From Epiperipatus broadwayi (lineage: Eukaryota > Onychophora > Udeonychophora > Euonychophora > Peripatidae): 64,000 bases of DNA. How positions within the stretch are numbered: the stretch's first letter is position 1; the number at the start of each line of letters is the position of its first letter. The stretch lies in assembly GCA_028023455.1 (NCBI GenBank), contig JAQFVV010012513.1:1189001-1253000 (forward strand), read 5' to 3'. Shown piece after piece: positions 1 to 12,119 of the stretch. Made by a program: the position numbers and the translations under genes. The notes beneath the pieces are model-generated. The model saw only the letters and a list, made by a program, of their open reading frames with translations, was not told the origin of the DNA and made no database searches.

Positions 1-1657
1 TGTGCCCATGAGTTTTGGTCATCATCATTAAAGAGGAATATCATATTACTGGTTAAATCACCATCTAAAATGATATGGTACAAGAGTTATGATCACCATC
101 ATCATTGACTTAATAAATTATTATCATTAAATCCAATCTTTAATATAATTAATATGTTTGGGAAATAGGGGTTTATAGAAAGTTGAATATCACATGGTGA
201 TATGTTTGATGATCAGTCATCATCACTGGTATTATTGAATCCTAGTTTTAACTATAAAAGTACTTGGAGTAAATAACCATAAATGTATATAAATGCTAGT
301 GAGGGTTATGTTTAAATCCCAGTTTAACATAGGATGATTTTAGGAAGTGCCTCTAACTTTACAAAGATAAATTTGTTGTTGTAAGTTCATTATAAAGCGT
401 TGGCTGGAATTATCATCATCATCATTATATTATGATATTTAAGTAAATTAAGTAACTAGTTTAATGGCTATATAGGTAAGTAATGGTCTTCAGTATGTTT
501 ATTTGGAAGCCATTAGTTAGGGTATACTGGCATCTGTTCATCAATATCATTAACTGAGCTAATAATATCTATAGGAGTGTTGGATATATAAATTTTGATG
601 TTGGGATATTATGATTTTATTGACATGGATAAAATATAAGAATGTCATTTTTTTATGTTCATTAGTCATCCAAGTCATGTGTAGTAAAAATGTACCGAAT
701 GAGTTTGAACTCAGTACACTCTAAACAGATATTTATCTAGATTTAAAACAATCTAGTGGTGCTCGTGGAAAACACATGACATAGCTAAACCGAATAGAGA
801 GTGATTTAATCCCTTTTCCAACTTAATAATATTAACTTTATATAATATTTTTGTGGGTTGTCATATATAGCATCAGTGTGTGCGCGTGTGACCATGAATG
901 GTCGTATATACATGGAAAGAGGAATGAGAAGGATTCTTGGTTAAAAGAACCGATTATTGGAGATAAGCGTAATGCACTCCAAGGATTTCACAGTAATTTT
1001 ATTCAGTTGCTATATCTAATATTTCTGATGACAATGGCTAATATATTTTATTGGTCAAATGACTTCCCAATATCGAAATATTTTAAATCTTTAATGATGA
1101 CAGTTTTAATTTTCATTTTGTTATTTCATGAGTAGAGAAATGGGATCATTTATTTATTTCATTATTAGCGTGACAGAATTAATGTTTAAGATAGTTGCAA
1201 ACGGGCTATAATGTTATATTTAATTAATTACAAATAGACACCCAAATAAAGCATGATATGCATATATTTATTATTTATATGTTAGCGTCATTCTTATTTA
1301 ATTATTAAATTGTATATCAGCTAACATAGTAAATTCATTTCACATTTCATTTTATTCGGTTACAAATGAAGAACCGCCGGAGAATATCCTGTTTAGTGTT
1401 TAGTTATTGAATTATAGCAGCTATCTTTCAACTATCACTCAACTATATATTTTAGAATCGGTTACAAAATAACATCCTTTTAAGAGCCTTTTTCATCATT
1501 ACATTATATTTGAATACTGTTACATTATTTATATTCTGTTACAAATATTTTCTTTCTGTTACAATATATATATATATATGTTGATATGAAGATTTTTATG
1601 GCTTGCATATATTTTGCGGGTTCATCCATGGTAAAAAATTTAAATATTAATATGCCA
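1..1657. other. A/T-rich sequence without recognisable gene
   Basis: Simple A/T-rich sequence with scattered ATC triplets, for example near 20-35 and 415-425. The short element GTTACAAA recurs between about 1340 and 1560 in the contexts CGGTTACAAA and CTGTTACAAA, five or six times. A 94-codon open frame at 851-1135 has no recognisable domain and is judged chance. I see no splice-bounded exon, RNA gene or mobile-element end. Confidence 0.6.
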
Positions 1658-1739
1658 ACATTTTGACTTGATCACACAAGTCATCCACTGTGTGATAAAA
1701 GGTATAAACATGGTTGTAGAGGTGCTACAATCACTGATT
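1658..1739 (+). repeat. Left arm of inverted repeat flanking a Penelope-like fragment
   Basis: These ~82 bases recur as a reverse complement at 2161-2243 with a few mismatches and indels. Shared blocks include ACATTTTGACTTGATCACAC, AAGTCATCCACTG and GTTGTAGAGG. The two arms bracket the GIY-YIG-coding fragment. Penelope-like elements often carry pseudo-LTRs in direct or inverted orientation because of their mode of integration, so I read this arm as one such terminal repeat (inference). Confidence 0.7.
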
Positions 1740-1757
1740 AAAATAAAAAAAAAAACG

Positions 1758-2159
1758 TTAAAGTTCCATCAATAACAAAAATGTTAAATTAAAAATGTTT
1801 TTTAAAAAAATCTTTCCCAATAGGAGGAAGTTTGCATGTATCATCTCACTTATTGATACAATCTGGTCTTTTAAGTATCTCAATGGCTTCTCTAATTTTG
1901 CACTGTAGAGATTATCACATCTGGATATGATCCTGGTACTAGAAAAATCAATTTTATGACCCAAATTTATAGTATGGAGTGAGAGTGCTGATGATGATGA
2001 ATGTTGTTTAACTGCATTAGCATGCTCATCTCTCCTAACACTGCTGCGATGATTACTCATACCTATGTAAGAAGCTTTACAATTTTCACAAGATTTGATA
2101 AATGCCATGAAATTCAAGAGGATTGAATTTTTAGGCTTGGTTGTTATATTGCTGATCTT
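1758..2159 (-). mobile_element. Penelope-like element fragment, GIY-YIG endonuclease domain
   Basis: On the minus strand an open frame of about 119 codons after its first Met, open further upstream into the right arm, carries the hallmarks of the C-terminal GIY-YIG endonuclease of Penelope-like retroelements. These are a Cys pair beside the YIG motif (CENCKASYIGMSNHR), then RRDEHANAV, then a serine run leading into ALSLHTINLGHKIDF, then a TRII segment. The reverse transcriptase that normally precedes it is absent, so this is a severely 5'-truncated copy. The last ~20 residues (FLKNIFNLTF onward) look like A/T-rich read-through rather than domain. There is no credible start codon; the Met at 2117 is internal. 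The arms at 1658-1739 and 2161-2243 fit a Penelope-like structure. I am fairly sure of the domain and less sure of the element boundaries. Confidence 0.72.
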
Positions 2160-2160
2160 T

Positions 2161-2243
2161 TGATCAGTGATTATAGTGCCTCTACAACTGTCTTTCTACT
2201 TTTTATCACCCAGTGGATGACTTGTGTGATCAAGTCAAAATGT
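2161..2243 (-). repeat. Right arm of inverted repeat flanking a Penelope-like fragment
   Basis: Reverse complement of 1658-1739. It abuts the (TA)n tract that begins at 2246, which may mark the insertion boundary. The open frame of the endonuclease fragment runs into this arm, as expected if the arm is a terminal repeat that itself contains element sequence. Confidence 0.7.

Positions 2244-2245
<2 letters not shown>

Positions 2246-2307
<62 letters not shown>
2246..2307. repeat. (TA)n microsatellite
   Basis: About 31 uninterrupted TA units directly next to the Penelope-like arm. Self-complementary and likely length-polymorphic. Confidence 0.97.
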
Positions 2308-2308
<1 letters not shown>

Positions 2309-2310
<2 letters not shown>

Positions 2311-4137
2311 AATAAAGATATTACAGAGTAGTGCAATGTAAGTTTTTAGACTGATTATCAAATGTGCAAAAAGTTGCAGTTGATAAAGCAATCACAAAAT
2401 TTACTGAGTACAGTACCATGTAAAAATATAAACTCTTAAAATCAATAAAGATTTCAAATTGTGTGTGTGGTGATAGCCATAATGGAATTGTATGCAGGTA
2501 AAGAATGAAATTCTCATTCTTGCTTATGCCTTGGTATTCATGCTGTGGAGTCAGTGGTTTTACCACATCTTGTATCACTTTATTTTCTAGTCCATATCTA
2601 GCACGTGAGCTATATGCAACCAAATTATAGCTAGAAAATGAGCTATAGGCAAACAAATTATATCTCTATGGGACAATAAATATAACAAGATAGCATCACT
2701 GGTGTGCACAAAAATATAAAATGAAGACATGAAACTAATTTTATCATTGATATAGACAATAGCCCTCAATTTCTAGTTTTGGTTACACAAGAAGCCAATT
2801 ACTATGATGACAAATGCATATTCACCTTCTGGAAATGATTTATTTTGTGCCTTTTATTATGATGAATCTTGTTTATATAGATGCCTTGAGATTTTTTAAT
2901 TTTGGGTGTACAAGATAAAAATGAAGGATTCTTATGTGACTATTTTTGGAGATTCTGAAGCCATGGATTATCTCAAGTAAGAAGTGTTATATATGGTTTG
3001 AATGAGAATTGTATAAGGAATACAAATAAATTATCAATGAAGATATAATTTAATCTTAATTAATGATAAATTAGAAATTATGAACAAACAATAAAGTATT
3101 AATTATTTTGGATGTTGAAATTTTTTTTTATTTCCTTACCTTTTTAATGGTAATCATTATTTGTCTTAACCTTATTGTTCTCTGTAGTTTTTCTATTTTC
3201 TGTCAATATATATCATTTTGCTCTAACATTACTTTTACCAAAGTTATTGTGAAAATTGTATCTCATGTCAGTTTTTTTTTTAAATTTAATATGGCACCTA
3301 GGCCCATGCAATTAAAATTATAATTATAGTTTGTAATGACTAATTGAATAATATTAGTCTGCATTCAAAATATATTATATTTACCTGTTTAAGAAGGATT
3401 ATATAAACTTCTTTGAATCAATAATTTCAATCTTTGTCATCAAGATGCAATCTTTAGTGTTTATATAAATATATTAGACTACTAATAACAAATGGATTCC
3501 ATCATTTTTGTTAAAAAGAGGTTGCCTTGGCAAATTGTTGATTGTTATTGATATTGGGATTGCTATTAACTGACTTAAAGGACAACTTATAAATCCATTT
3601 AGATTTGAGGATTATTATCCTTTTTATATATATATAATTTTACATGATAGATGTGAATAATATACAAAAAAAGTTAAAAAAAACATTGTAGCACAAAACA
3701 TAATTGCAAATATTCAAATTAACAGTAGAGTTATTCCTTTAGTCATCTTTTTCCTGGTATAACTAGTATTTTGTAGTAGCCCTGCTGTATTTTCTACATG
3801 CCTTATTAGACATTACATAGCTATCAGCACTTGATGTTTGCAAATACATTCATATAAAATTTTTAAAGCACTAGTTATATTTTTGGTAAATAACAAAGGT
3901 CATTTTACAAAAGAAGAAGAATATATAGTGTTACATCTTTTTTACATATGTGTGGTCATGTAGTTTGAAAGTCTGTGTTCAAATCCCCTATAATTCTATC
4001 TAAACACCCAATATATAAATTTCTTTGTATTTAAGTAGTACAAACAATAATACCTGCATTTTACAAAAAGGGTAAAAATCTAATTCTTTTTGTTTAAAAT
4101 ATTTCATATATAATATTAAACCAATATACAAAGATAA
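2309..4137. other. A/T-rich sequence without recognisable gene
   Basis: Only short chance open frames (for example 2321-2656 minus and 3108-3323 plus), rich in Ile, Phe and Tyr and without domain signatures. Nothing else supportable. Confidence 0.55.
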
Positions 4138-4141
4138 TATA

Positions 4142-5084
4142 CACCTGGGTCTCATTTTATGTGGTAAATAGGATCCACAGAAAACCCGCATTAAAAAAAA
4201 ATCTCACAAAAATAGACTGAACTTACCTTGAAAAATTGGTGATAGGTTCTGTAATTTTCAGAATTCGCATAAAAGCAAAGCAACAAGGAAAAATTACTTT
4301 AAAGTTCACATTAAAAAAATAAGCAAACAAAGTATGACTAAAAAAATTTCAAATATTTGAAAAAAATTAATACAAGATAAACTTTTTTTTATTAACTACA
4401 GTATTTAATTTTACACTTTTCATACATATTTTAATCATTACCACTAGCGTTCATTTGTAAACTGGTAAGAAATCAGATTCAATGTGATGTATTGTAGCTT
4501 CTCCTTAAACAAAGTCAAGAATCTCTCAGCAATTATGCCCAGAAAAACCTGTTAACCACTTTAGTGCCACTTTCAGTCTTGTGCTGAGTTAATCGTTTTC
4601 TGTTTGTATATTAAAAAAATGAGATCGCAATTAAAACAAAAAGATTATACATTATCATTAGAAAGATTATTTTCTGTTTATAAAATCTTTGTTTGTTATT
4701 TTAAAAATGTAAAAGATTATTTATTTCTGTTATATATAGCAAAATACATTTTAAAAGTTTAAATTTTTTTGAATATTTATTGTGATATTTTTATATGTAA
4801 GTATAAATCTATTATTATTATTATTTACTCATTAGTATAAATAGGTTATTTACATAGAAGCTAAGATTCTCAATACAGCTTCATGCCATATTCACATTAG
4901 CTGCTAATATAACATTATTTTTTTTTTTAAAAAAAAAGTATTTCAAGTCAAAATAAGTTATTAATAATTTAAATTTCTTGATATCTAATAAATATAGTGA
5001 AATATAAAAGATATTAAGAAGAAACATGAATCACATAACTTCAAAATCGCATTAAAATAATCCGTATATAACGAGACCCAGGTG
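4142..5084. mobile_element. 943-bp DNA transposon with ~24-bp terminal inverted repeats
   Basis: The left end begins CACCTGGGTCTCATTTTATG and the right end, reverse-complemented, begins CACCTGGGTCTCGTTATATA. Both continue to GG with few mismatches, and both ends carry a CGCATTAAAA motif further in. TATA lies immediately outside each end (4138-4141 and 5085-5088), consistent with a TA or TATA target-site duplication. No transposase frame is visible, so this is a non-autonomous or gutted copy. A TA target would suit the Tc1/mariner group, but the termini alone do not fix the superfamily. The interior (about 4480-4560) holds a copy of a short dispersed box also present near 30.3 and 52.7 kb. Confidence 0.72.
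4480..4562. repeat. Dispersed ~80-bp box, copy 1
   Basis: Matches 52660-52735 in the same orientation and 30275-30350 in reverse. All share the order ATGTGA.G, TGT..CTTCT, GTCA.GAATC and CCAGA.AAAC. Here it lies inside the 943-bp terminal-inverted-repeat element. Read on the minus strand, this copy is open as QVFLGIIAERFLT, close to the peptides encoded by the other two copies. Confidence 0.6.
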
Positions 5085-5090
5085 TATATT

Positions 5091-5284
5091 GAATTAAATA
5101 TTTCCATTGATGGTTATTATAATAAAGAATAGAAATGAAATTATATCAATGTTAATATAAATAATATTGAACCTTTGTTGTCAAGAAATTATCAATTACT
5201 ACTAACAATCCTGATTCCAAAACATTTTTTTTCATTAAACCTAAAATAGCTCTTTTGTTTGAGAATTTTGTTTAAGTAAAATGG
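5091..5284 (+). repeat. Dispersed repeat, copy 1 (paired with 63495-63689)
   Basis: About 194 bases similar over their full length to 63495-63689 in the same orientation. Both open with GAATTAAATATTTCCAT, share TATTATAATAAAGAATAGAA and end in a GTTTGAG...TATGGA-like segment. The copy begins just outside the right end of the 943-bp element, which therefore sits at or beside this repeat's edge. No coding capacity is seen. Confidence 0.75.
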
Positions 5285-8200
5285 ATCCTCTTTTATTTCA
5301 AATTTAAGTTCTTGTATGAATTTAAACTGAGAAAACTATTTTTATAGGTGTGAGAATATGGAAGAATAGCATCTTTATTGGTATTCTGCAAATAATATTT
5401 TAATCTTCCCCAGAGTGTTGTATATGTTGAATTAGATAGTTCAACAAACATAGGAACTTTGTAGGTTTAATGAAAAGACTGATAGTTTGTTGAAGTATTA
5501 ACATTAATAATGTATATACTCTCTTCATTTCATATATTTACACATTGATAGATATAAATATTTCATTACATTAGTTATACCAACTTGTAAGTATGTATAT
5601 GTAATAATATCTCCATATAACCTTTTTATTTCCTTTCATATAACTTTTAGTAATTAATATTTCATATTTTATTATTTTTATCAATCTATATGCTGTCTTT
5701 GTTATTACACGTGGTGTACCACCATAGATTGGATGTATTTAATACTTTCATACTCATCAACTATTAAATTTTTGTGCACCAATATGTGTCTACATCTTTG
5801 GTAAGTGTATTTAAAAATTGTTTATGCCATTGGACTTTTATAGTACATATTTATATCAAAATATTTGTATATGTATGCATACAAATGGATAAAAAAAATT
5901 TAATGCAGGAATATAAATTATTTGTTATAAAAGACGAACATTATAATATGATATTTTTTAAAAGTATATTAACAAAACTCATAGGATGATAAACTTGTAG
6001 TAAGTTTTTTTGCAACTGTGAACAATTATAAAATTCTTTCCCTAATGTTATTAAACAAGCTATAGCTGATTGTCTCTCAAACACTGGGATTGAAAGAGGG
6101 TTGCATGTCTTTGGCAAATTTCAAAACAATTTAAAAAAGATCAAAATTAATTTGCATCCACATAATATGACATAATCATCCCTCTCCTTCATCTTTTGAA
6201 TCAACTGGAGCTCATGAAATTCGTTAATTTGCCTAGTCTATTTCTATGGCTCTAAGGATATAATTAAATTTTAATATATCAATATTAGCTAGATTCTATC
6301 ATATTATTATCTATAAATTAGAACACTCTATGGGGAAAATAGAAAACTTCTATTAACAAATAAAAATAATGCTAGTTCATAATTATATAGCTAAATAGAA
6401 AATAAAGAAACCAATATATAAAAAAAAGTTAAAAGAAACAGAAAGAAATATCAATGTTTTTTGGGACATCTTGTCTATTTTAATCATTTGATATTTTCAA
6501 ATATCTAGCAATATTTGATAAGATAATTGAGTTTATTTTTTTTTATTTTTTATTTACACTAAAAATTCAATAACTAAATCTCATCAAGCCGTTGGCATAT
6601 AATTTTTTTTTTTTTAATATTCCAAATTACATAAACTTAAACGTCGTTGAGGCTTAAGCAGCCTTAAGCTAATCATGTAGTAAAAAAAAAAAAAAAAAGC
6701 TTGTATAAAATTTAATTATTTTATTATTATAGTTTTTTAATAAAATTATATTTTTCAAGAGATTAATTATTGGATTATGTTTTTATTTTATTATGAGAAA
6801 TGTATTCAGTGCGGGGTTGTTTTGCTTTGAAAATAGTTTCATAAATTTATTAAAAAAGTAAAAATGCATTAAAAATGCAATTAGTGCAACAATTGCAGAC
6901 TGATTTAAAAATTAATAATCTATCCAGTATTTAAAGATGTACATGGTGTTAATTTAATTTGAAAGGAATGAAATTTATTTAATGTATAATTATGATTAGC
7001 AAATAAAAAAAAAAGTTTTTTTTTATACAATTTTATTTTCTCATTATTTTTCAAGATACGAGTTTAAAAAAATTGCAGTAGGTCTACTTTATTCAATCAG
7101 TTAATAACTCTGAATCTATTAATTCTATCACTTTGCTTTAAAATATATATGACTTCCATTTTTTTTTTTTTTAACGTTTTTAAAGATCGTCTGCCTCATA
7201 TCACGCTTCAGCCTCGTTATCACTAAAATTGGATTTTACAAGTACAGTAATTTAAAAAAAGAAAGAGAACCTGAGCTTATAATTATCGATTGGACAAGGA
7301 CACGTTTTTGTAAAAATACTAGTAAAATGAAGAAATAAATGAGAATAAAATCGGTAAGATGTGAATCTAAAAATAAATATTTCATTTTTAGTATTATCTA
7401 AGTTTATTAATAAGAAAATACATCTTTTTTTTTTTTAAAAAAAAAAATAATTAAACATTCTTGCCACCACAGACACACTTGAAATATATGAATAAATGTA
7501 TATGAAAAAGCAAATGACTTCCAACATGCGTTTCATGATTTCTTCAATTGGTCTTTGTCAAATGTCTTATACACGTCATCTTTTGATCAATGTACAATAT
7601 ATGATTACTACAATTTGATCTACAAACATTACACTTTCTATACTCATATCTTTGGAATCTTCTATTTTAGATAAATAAATACATTAATGGTTATTAATAG
7701 TAATTTGTTAACTGGATATTAACACATTTTTTCTAGAGGAGTTACAAAATTTAAACATCAGTTAAAGATGAATATATCTTTTTTAAAAAGAATGAAATGT
7801 AACCACATGTTATCATTAATCAAACATTCGTCATCAATTTTTATTATATTTTTTTACATATACTTCAAACATTAAATTAATAACATATTTTTAAAATACA
7901 TAAATAAATATCTGGGGGAAAAAGTTGATCTTCAAGATGCCTTTCTTACTGAAAATTCAGTTGGCATAGGTCACTAATCCTTTCAAACATATACCAAACA
8001 TACTTTGATGTGCAGGCATTAAACATTCTGCTCTCAAAACTTTAATGTCAAGCACTTCAGATAAATACCTTTAATGATTATTATTAAGCACTTATTAAAT
8101 TGAAAATTTTCTCTAACCCAACATAAGCTTTATACCTCACTTAAAGATTAGTATATGTTTGCAATAAGAAAAAAGGATATGTATTTAGTTTCAAGTCTGT

Positions 8201-9142
8201 TGCAATTAGAAATAAGACAGGTAAAAGTAAAATTTAACCACTATTCCTCAGTACATAGCATTATATATAAATGTTTTCATAAAAGTAGAAGCAAAAAAGA
8301 AGGTAACCTCATGTTTACTGGTAAAACAAAGATAAGCAGGCATTGAAAAAATATTTTCATTTCAGCTATAAAAAATATATATTCACCTTTTATATATTTT
8401 ATAAGATGATTTGCTGATCATAAACCTTAAGTGAGTGAACATTGTCAATTAAATTTGTAATCTCTGATTATGTAATAGATATACAGCCTAAAAATGATGT
8501 ATAAGTTACATGTTGTCTGATCTAATAATCACATGAATCCAGTTTACACATTGCTGTTTCAGTGTCATACACTTCTTTCTTTCACTTTAGCTATGACACC
8601 TAATGTAAGGTTTAGTAACTAATTGATACTAAATGATAGTCTGGTAATATTGGATAGGACAACACTTGGTAGTGATTTATAAAGTGTTATCACATGAAAT
8701 GTATTAATAATTAAAATTTATATTAGTTGGTCTAGTTGTGGCAAAACAAAAAATATATGATATAGTCTGATTTATAAATTAAAAGGAATTCCTGAGTCAA
8801 CTATTATAACAACAAAAAAGCTAAGACGAAAACCTATAAGCAACAAATAAAGCTCCAGATATATAAATGTAGCTATGAAAAAAAAAAGTTAAATAAATTA
8901 TATAATAGTTAATTAATATTGTTTTTGTATGCTAGCATAAACTATTTAAACTTTGATTTTGAATATACTATAAACTGGTATATGAAAATTAACAAATATA
9001 CAGTGGTAGAGTGGCAAACTTTTATACTACAGGTCCACAGATCACACTCAGTTGACTCATTTCCAGCTACTAAAATAATTACTAGTAAGATGTGAAAATG
9101 TCCATATTCAGTCTCTATATAACTATATTTCTTATTGTAAAT
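5285..9142. other. A/T-rich sequence without recognisable gene
   Basis: Homopolymer runs of A and T are common (6600-6690, 7430-7450). A small perfect hairpin, GCTTAAG-CAGC-CTTAAGC, sits near 6652-6669. Open frames such as 8155-8346 lack any domain signature. A fragment near 8640-8690 (CTGGTAATATTGGATA) weakly resembles the inside of the palindromic P family but is too short to call. Confidence 0.5.
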
Positions 9143-9271
9143 ATACTAGTAATTGTCAAGCATTGGTGATCGAGAGGTCATTGATGGCTGCTTTACAAGC
9201 AGTTGTCCCGGGTTAGGGGGTTCACTTCTCGGCTGATGCTATGACACATGAGAAAAAAAATACTAGTAATT
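9143..9271 (+). mobile_element. tRNA-headed SINE with 12-bp target-site duplication
   Basis: The SINE body, 9155-9259, is bounded by the exact duplication ATACTAGTAATT (9143-9154 and 9260-9271). The head has an A-box-like TTGGTGATCGAGAGGT and a B-box-like GGTTCACTTC. Its ends pair as a tRNA acceptor stem: AGCATTG against CTGATGCT, allowing wobble. The element then runs through TATGACACATG into an A-rich tail. The size, tail and duplication fit LINE-mobilised SINE insertion by target-primed reverse transcription. The same family recurs near 13.75, 15.27, 20.95, 44.2 and 54.9 kb. Confidence 0.9.
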
Positions 9272-9785
9272 AAACACAGAGTTTGATATAATGGTAGACA
9301 GATTGCATGTAAGGCATACATTCACACATTTACAATAACATATGCTTATCAATGTAGTTGACAATTGAATTTACCACTTGAATATAGTGAAGTGTGTTAT
9401 TCAGTTGAAAATTCTTTTATTCTCATTACCATACCGCCACCTTGTGTAAGTTTTAAAGATCAATAGATGCCAGATTGTAGTGTTTATAAATTTTTATCCA
9501 GTGTTGGATAATGCCAATATCCCTAGTGTATCCTTAGCTTACGATATCTATTGATTACTGAAGCTTACATTTGATGATATAAGAATAACAAGAATATAAA
9601 AATTTCAAACTAAATAGCAATTGATAAGCTGAGATTATTGGTTATAAGATGTGAAAGGTTTGATATTTATAGTTATTATATAAAGTATCAGATGTACCTG
9701 GTCTTGTAAAGACCATTGTTTTTCTTAATTTGTTACTTTAACAAATTTTTTTTAAAGATTTAATTTAAATTAAACAAAAGATTTT

Positions 9786-9843
9786 AAATGGGTGAATTGA
9801 ACCCAGGCCTGAAAGGTTATCTTTTTCACTCCAATTATACACT
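9786..9843 (-). other. tRNA-like remnant, possible second SINE family
   Basis: On the minus strand, TATAATTGGAGTG resembles a D-arm/A-box and TGGGTTCAATTCACCCA is a perfect 5-bp T-stem with a seven-base loop and B-box. The anticodon region between them is too short for a functional tRNA and no acceptor stem is evident. It is most likely a tRNA pseudogene or a decayed SINE head. Confidence 0.35.
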
Positions 9844-9900
9844 TCAATTATTATATGTCAATCAAAAATAAATGTAAATACACTACTATAGCTTCTAATT

Positions 9901-10255
9901 TTTTTCCTCAGTAAATGTCATATTTCAAACATGAATTTATGCAATGTAATCACTCTGTAGTTAAAAACATATGTACTGATTTTTCTCTGAGCATATTTTA
10001 TTAATGGTGTAATTACTTTGAATTATTTTCTTTGTATAAATGTAATAATATGCTAACCAACACTAAATCTAAACATGGGACTACAACATTTTTTCTCTCA
10101 CTAAATATATTTCAAACATGAATTTATGTACTGTAATAACAGTTGTTGTTGTGATGTAAATACTTTATTTAAGTAGTTAAAAGCACATGTACTGATTTTT
10201 TTGATCACATTTTATTATGGCAGAACTATTTCCTCTGCATAAACATAGTAGTTGT
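9901..10255 (+). repeat. Two diverged tandem copies, period ~187 bp
   Basis: ATTTCAAACATGAATTTATG begins at 9922 and the near-identical segment begins at 10109. Later landmarks also recur in order: AGTTAAAAACATATGTACTG, ATTTTATTA and the ...GTATAAA/GCATAAA segment. This is local duplication with considerable divergence and no coding content. Confidence 0.75.
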
Positions 10256-10648
10256 GAATTTGACATGTGACATTGGACAATCATTCACCAATCAGCCAAC
10301 AGAGAAAATAAAGGTTTTGTATATAAGGTGGAGTAAATAAACATTTTAATTATTAATAGACTCATCTGAACAGTGAATATATTTTTTTTATGTGTGAGAG
10401 ACATGAATATGTGGCATTCAAGCTCAAAATTTGTAAGAAATCAGAATGTTTTGACTCATTTTGTATACTTTTAAAATTATGTATACCTTTTAATACTTAA
10501 AATTACCATTTGTAAATTGTAATACTAGGATTGAATGGAGTCATTGTTAACATATCTGTCCACAACCTTTCTGATATAGGTTTCAGTATTATATATCTAT
10601 AACCTATTTCTGGCAGATTTACTTCACATATCCACCTAGTATGTTAAA

Positions 10649-10996
10649 CAAGTAAACATCACATGATCACTATTTCTTATGTTTACACAAGCTGTTATAC
10701 AGAGGCAAAACTATCCATATGGTAGTGGCACTCAGTGCATGCCAGAGTAAACAATGGTTGCAGGAAGGTTTGTGTTTTCATTTTAAACTTAAAGCATTAT
10801 AGTTGGCTAATAATGTAAAAAGTGATTGCTAGAGAGTGCAATGCTTTCATATACACAGCTCATCAGTGATGAAAGCCATAAGCTAGAAACTAGTCTGGAA
10901 ATATTGGATAAGTAGGCACTAGATAAAGATTTTACACCAAACTTTCCTGCATCCATTGATTACTCTGGCTTGCACTGATTGGTACTATTGATGGAG
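10649..10996. mobile_element. Palindromic repeat family P, copy 1
   Basis: Starts with the family end CAAGTAAACATCACATGATC. It continues through the left arm (CCATATGGTAGTGGCACTCA, then AATGGTTGCAGGAAGGTTTG) and the core (GAAAGCCATAAGC, ACTAGTCTGG, ATATTGGATAAGTAGGCACT) to the complementary right arm (CCTGCATCCATTGATTACTC). The terminal part of the right arm is missing or decayed. No open frame. Confidence 0.75.
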
Positions 10997-11859
10997 ATTT
11001 TTGTCTCTATGCACATAGTAAATTTAAATACATTTTTAAAAAAATTTCAAGGAAGTGAGAATTTTTAGTTTTCCTTAGAAATTTTCAATGTAATTGCCTT
11101 ATGGTCAATAACATAAATAGAAATTATTGTCCAGAAAATGGATGTGTAATCATTCATAAGTAGAGATAAGGATGAAGAGTTGCTAATATTATTGCCAATT
11201 CTGAGTATTCTATAATGTTCTTCCTATTACTGATTCTCTTCAGAGGATTCAAGAGGATTTCCCAACATAATTGGATGTTATTGAAATTGGGAACTTTAAT
11301 GGTGTCTTGTAAATAAATAAATTTAGTATTTAAATTGCTGTAATATTAGTCATTGATCTATATTGTAAAACTTGACAAAATTTATACACTCATATATTAT
11401 AATTTAATGTTTAACAGATATTATAGATAGTAAATATTTTAATAAAGATAGATTCTATATTTAATATTAGTTAAACGTCTGACAATGCAGGTAATTCGCT
11501 TGACTGTATCACAGCCTGTCATATCTTGGCTACATAGAATTACACAAGTTATATGACTAAAGCCATAAAGTGGATTAAAATAAATGCAAAGTGGATTAAA
11601 AAAACGTTTAATCCCTTTTCAGATTATGAATTAGAAGTTAACTGCTCAAACACCTGGTAAAATTATTAATATAAATGGAAATATTAAGTTGTTTTAATAG
11701 AGTTAATTTAATATTAAAAGAAAATTTACCCATATATGTTTTAGTAATGACTTTAATGTGAAACATAGACATGTAACTGAATAATAAAACATAGATTTGA
11801 GATCACAATGAATTGTGTAAAAATACATATTGGAAATAACAGTGAGAATCAAAAGGTGG

Positions 11860-12110
11860 ATATGTGGTGAGAATTTGAAGAGACATCAATGTCATCACTG
11901 AACGAATTAAGAGAATGAAATAGAATTGGGCTGATCATATTGCTATATGAGAAGGAAGTAGATAGTTGAAGTCTTAAATTGGAACCCCCAAAACAATAAA
12001 ATATTTTCTGAAATGAAGTGGAGAAGATATGTTATCGATTGAATAGATTGGATTACATTTGGAGAGAGCTTTATTTGAATCGATAATGTTTGAAAATGAT
12101 AATGACATAT
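11860..12110 (+). mobile_element. Decayed RTE-like LINE 3' end
   Basis: In broken frames the plus strand reads NVITERIKRMK then NWADHIA, matching the C-terminal end of RTE-class LINEs (typically a TDII.RIK.LKW.WAGH(I/V)A pattern). It is clearly related to the better copy at 61660-61945. Several stops and frameshifts; the upstream reverse transcriptase is absent. The end near 12100 is rich in GATAATGA, like the GATGATGA tail of the other copy. Confidence 0.6.
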
Positions 12111-12119
12111 ATTTTGTTT

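Noticed and set aside
851-1135. 94-codon open frame with a hydrophobic C-terminus
   Set aside because: No recognisable domain, no promoter or splice context, and frames of this length are expected by chance on either strand in 64 kb of A/T-rich DNA.
3950-3995. tRNA-like B-box (GTGTTCAAATCCC) with an upstream A-box-like stretch
   Set aside because: No acceptor or T-stem pairing could be drawn; too weak for a tRNA or SINE call.
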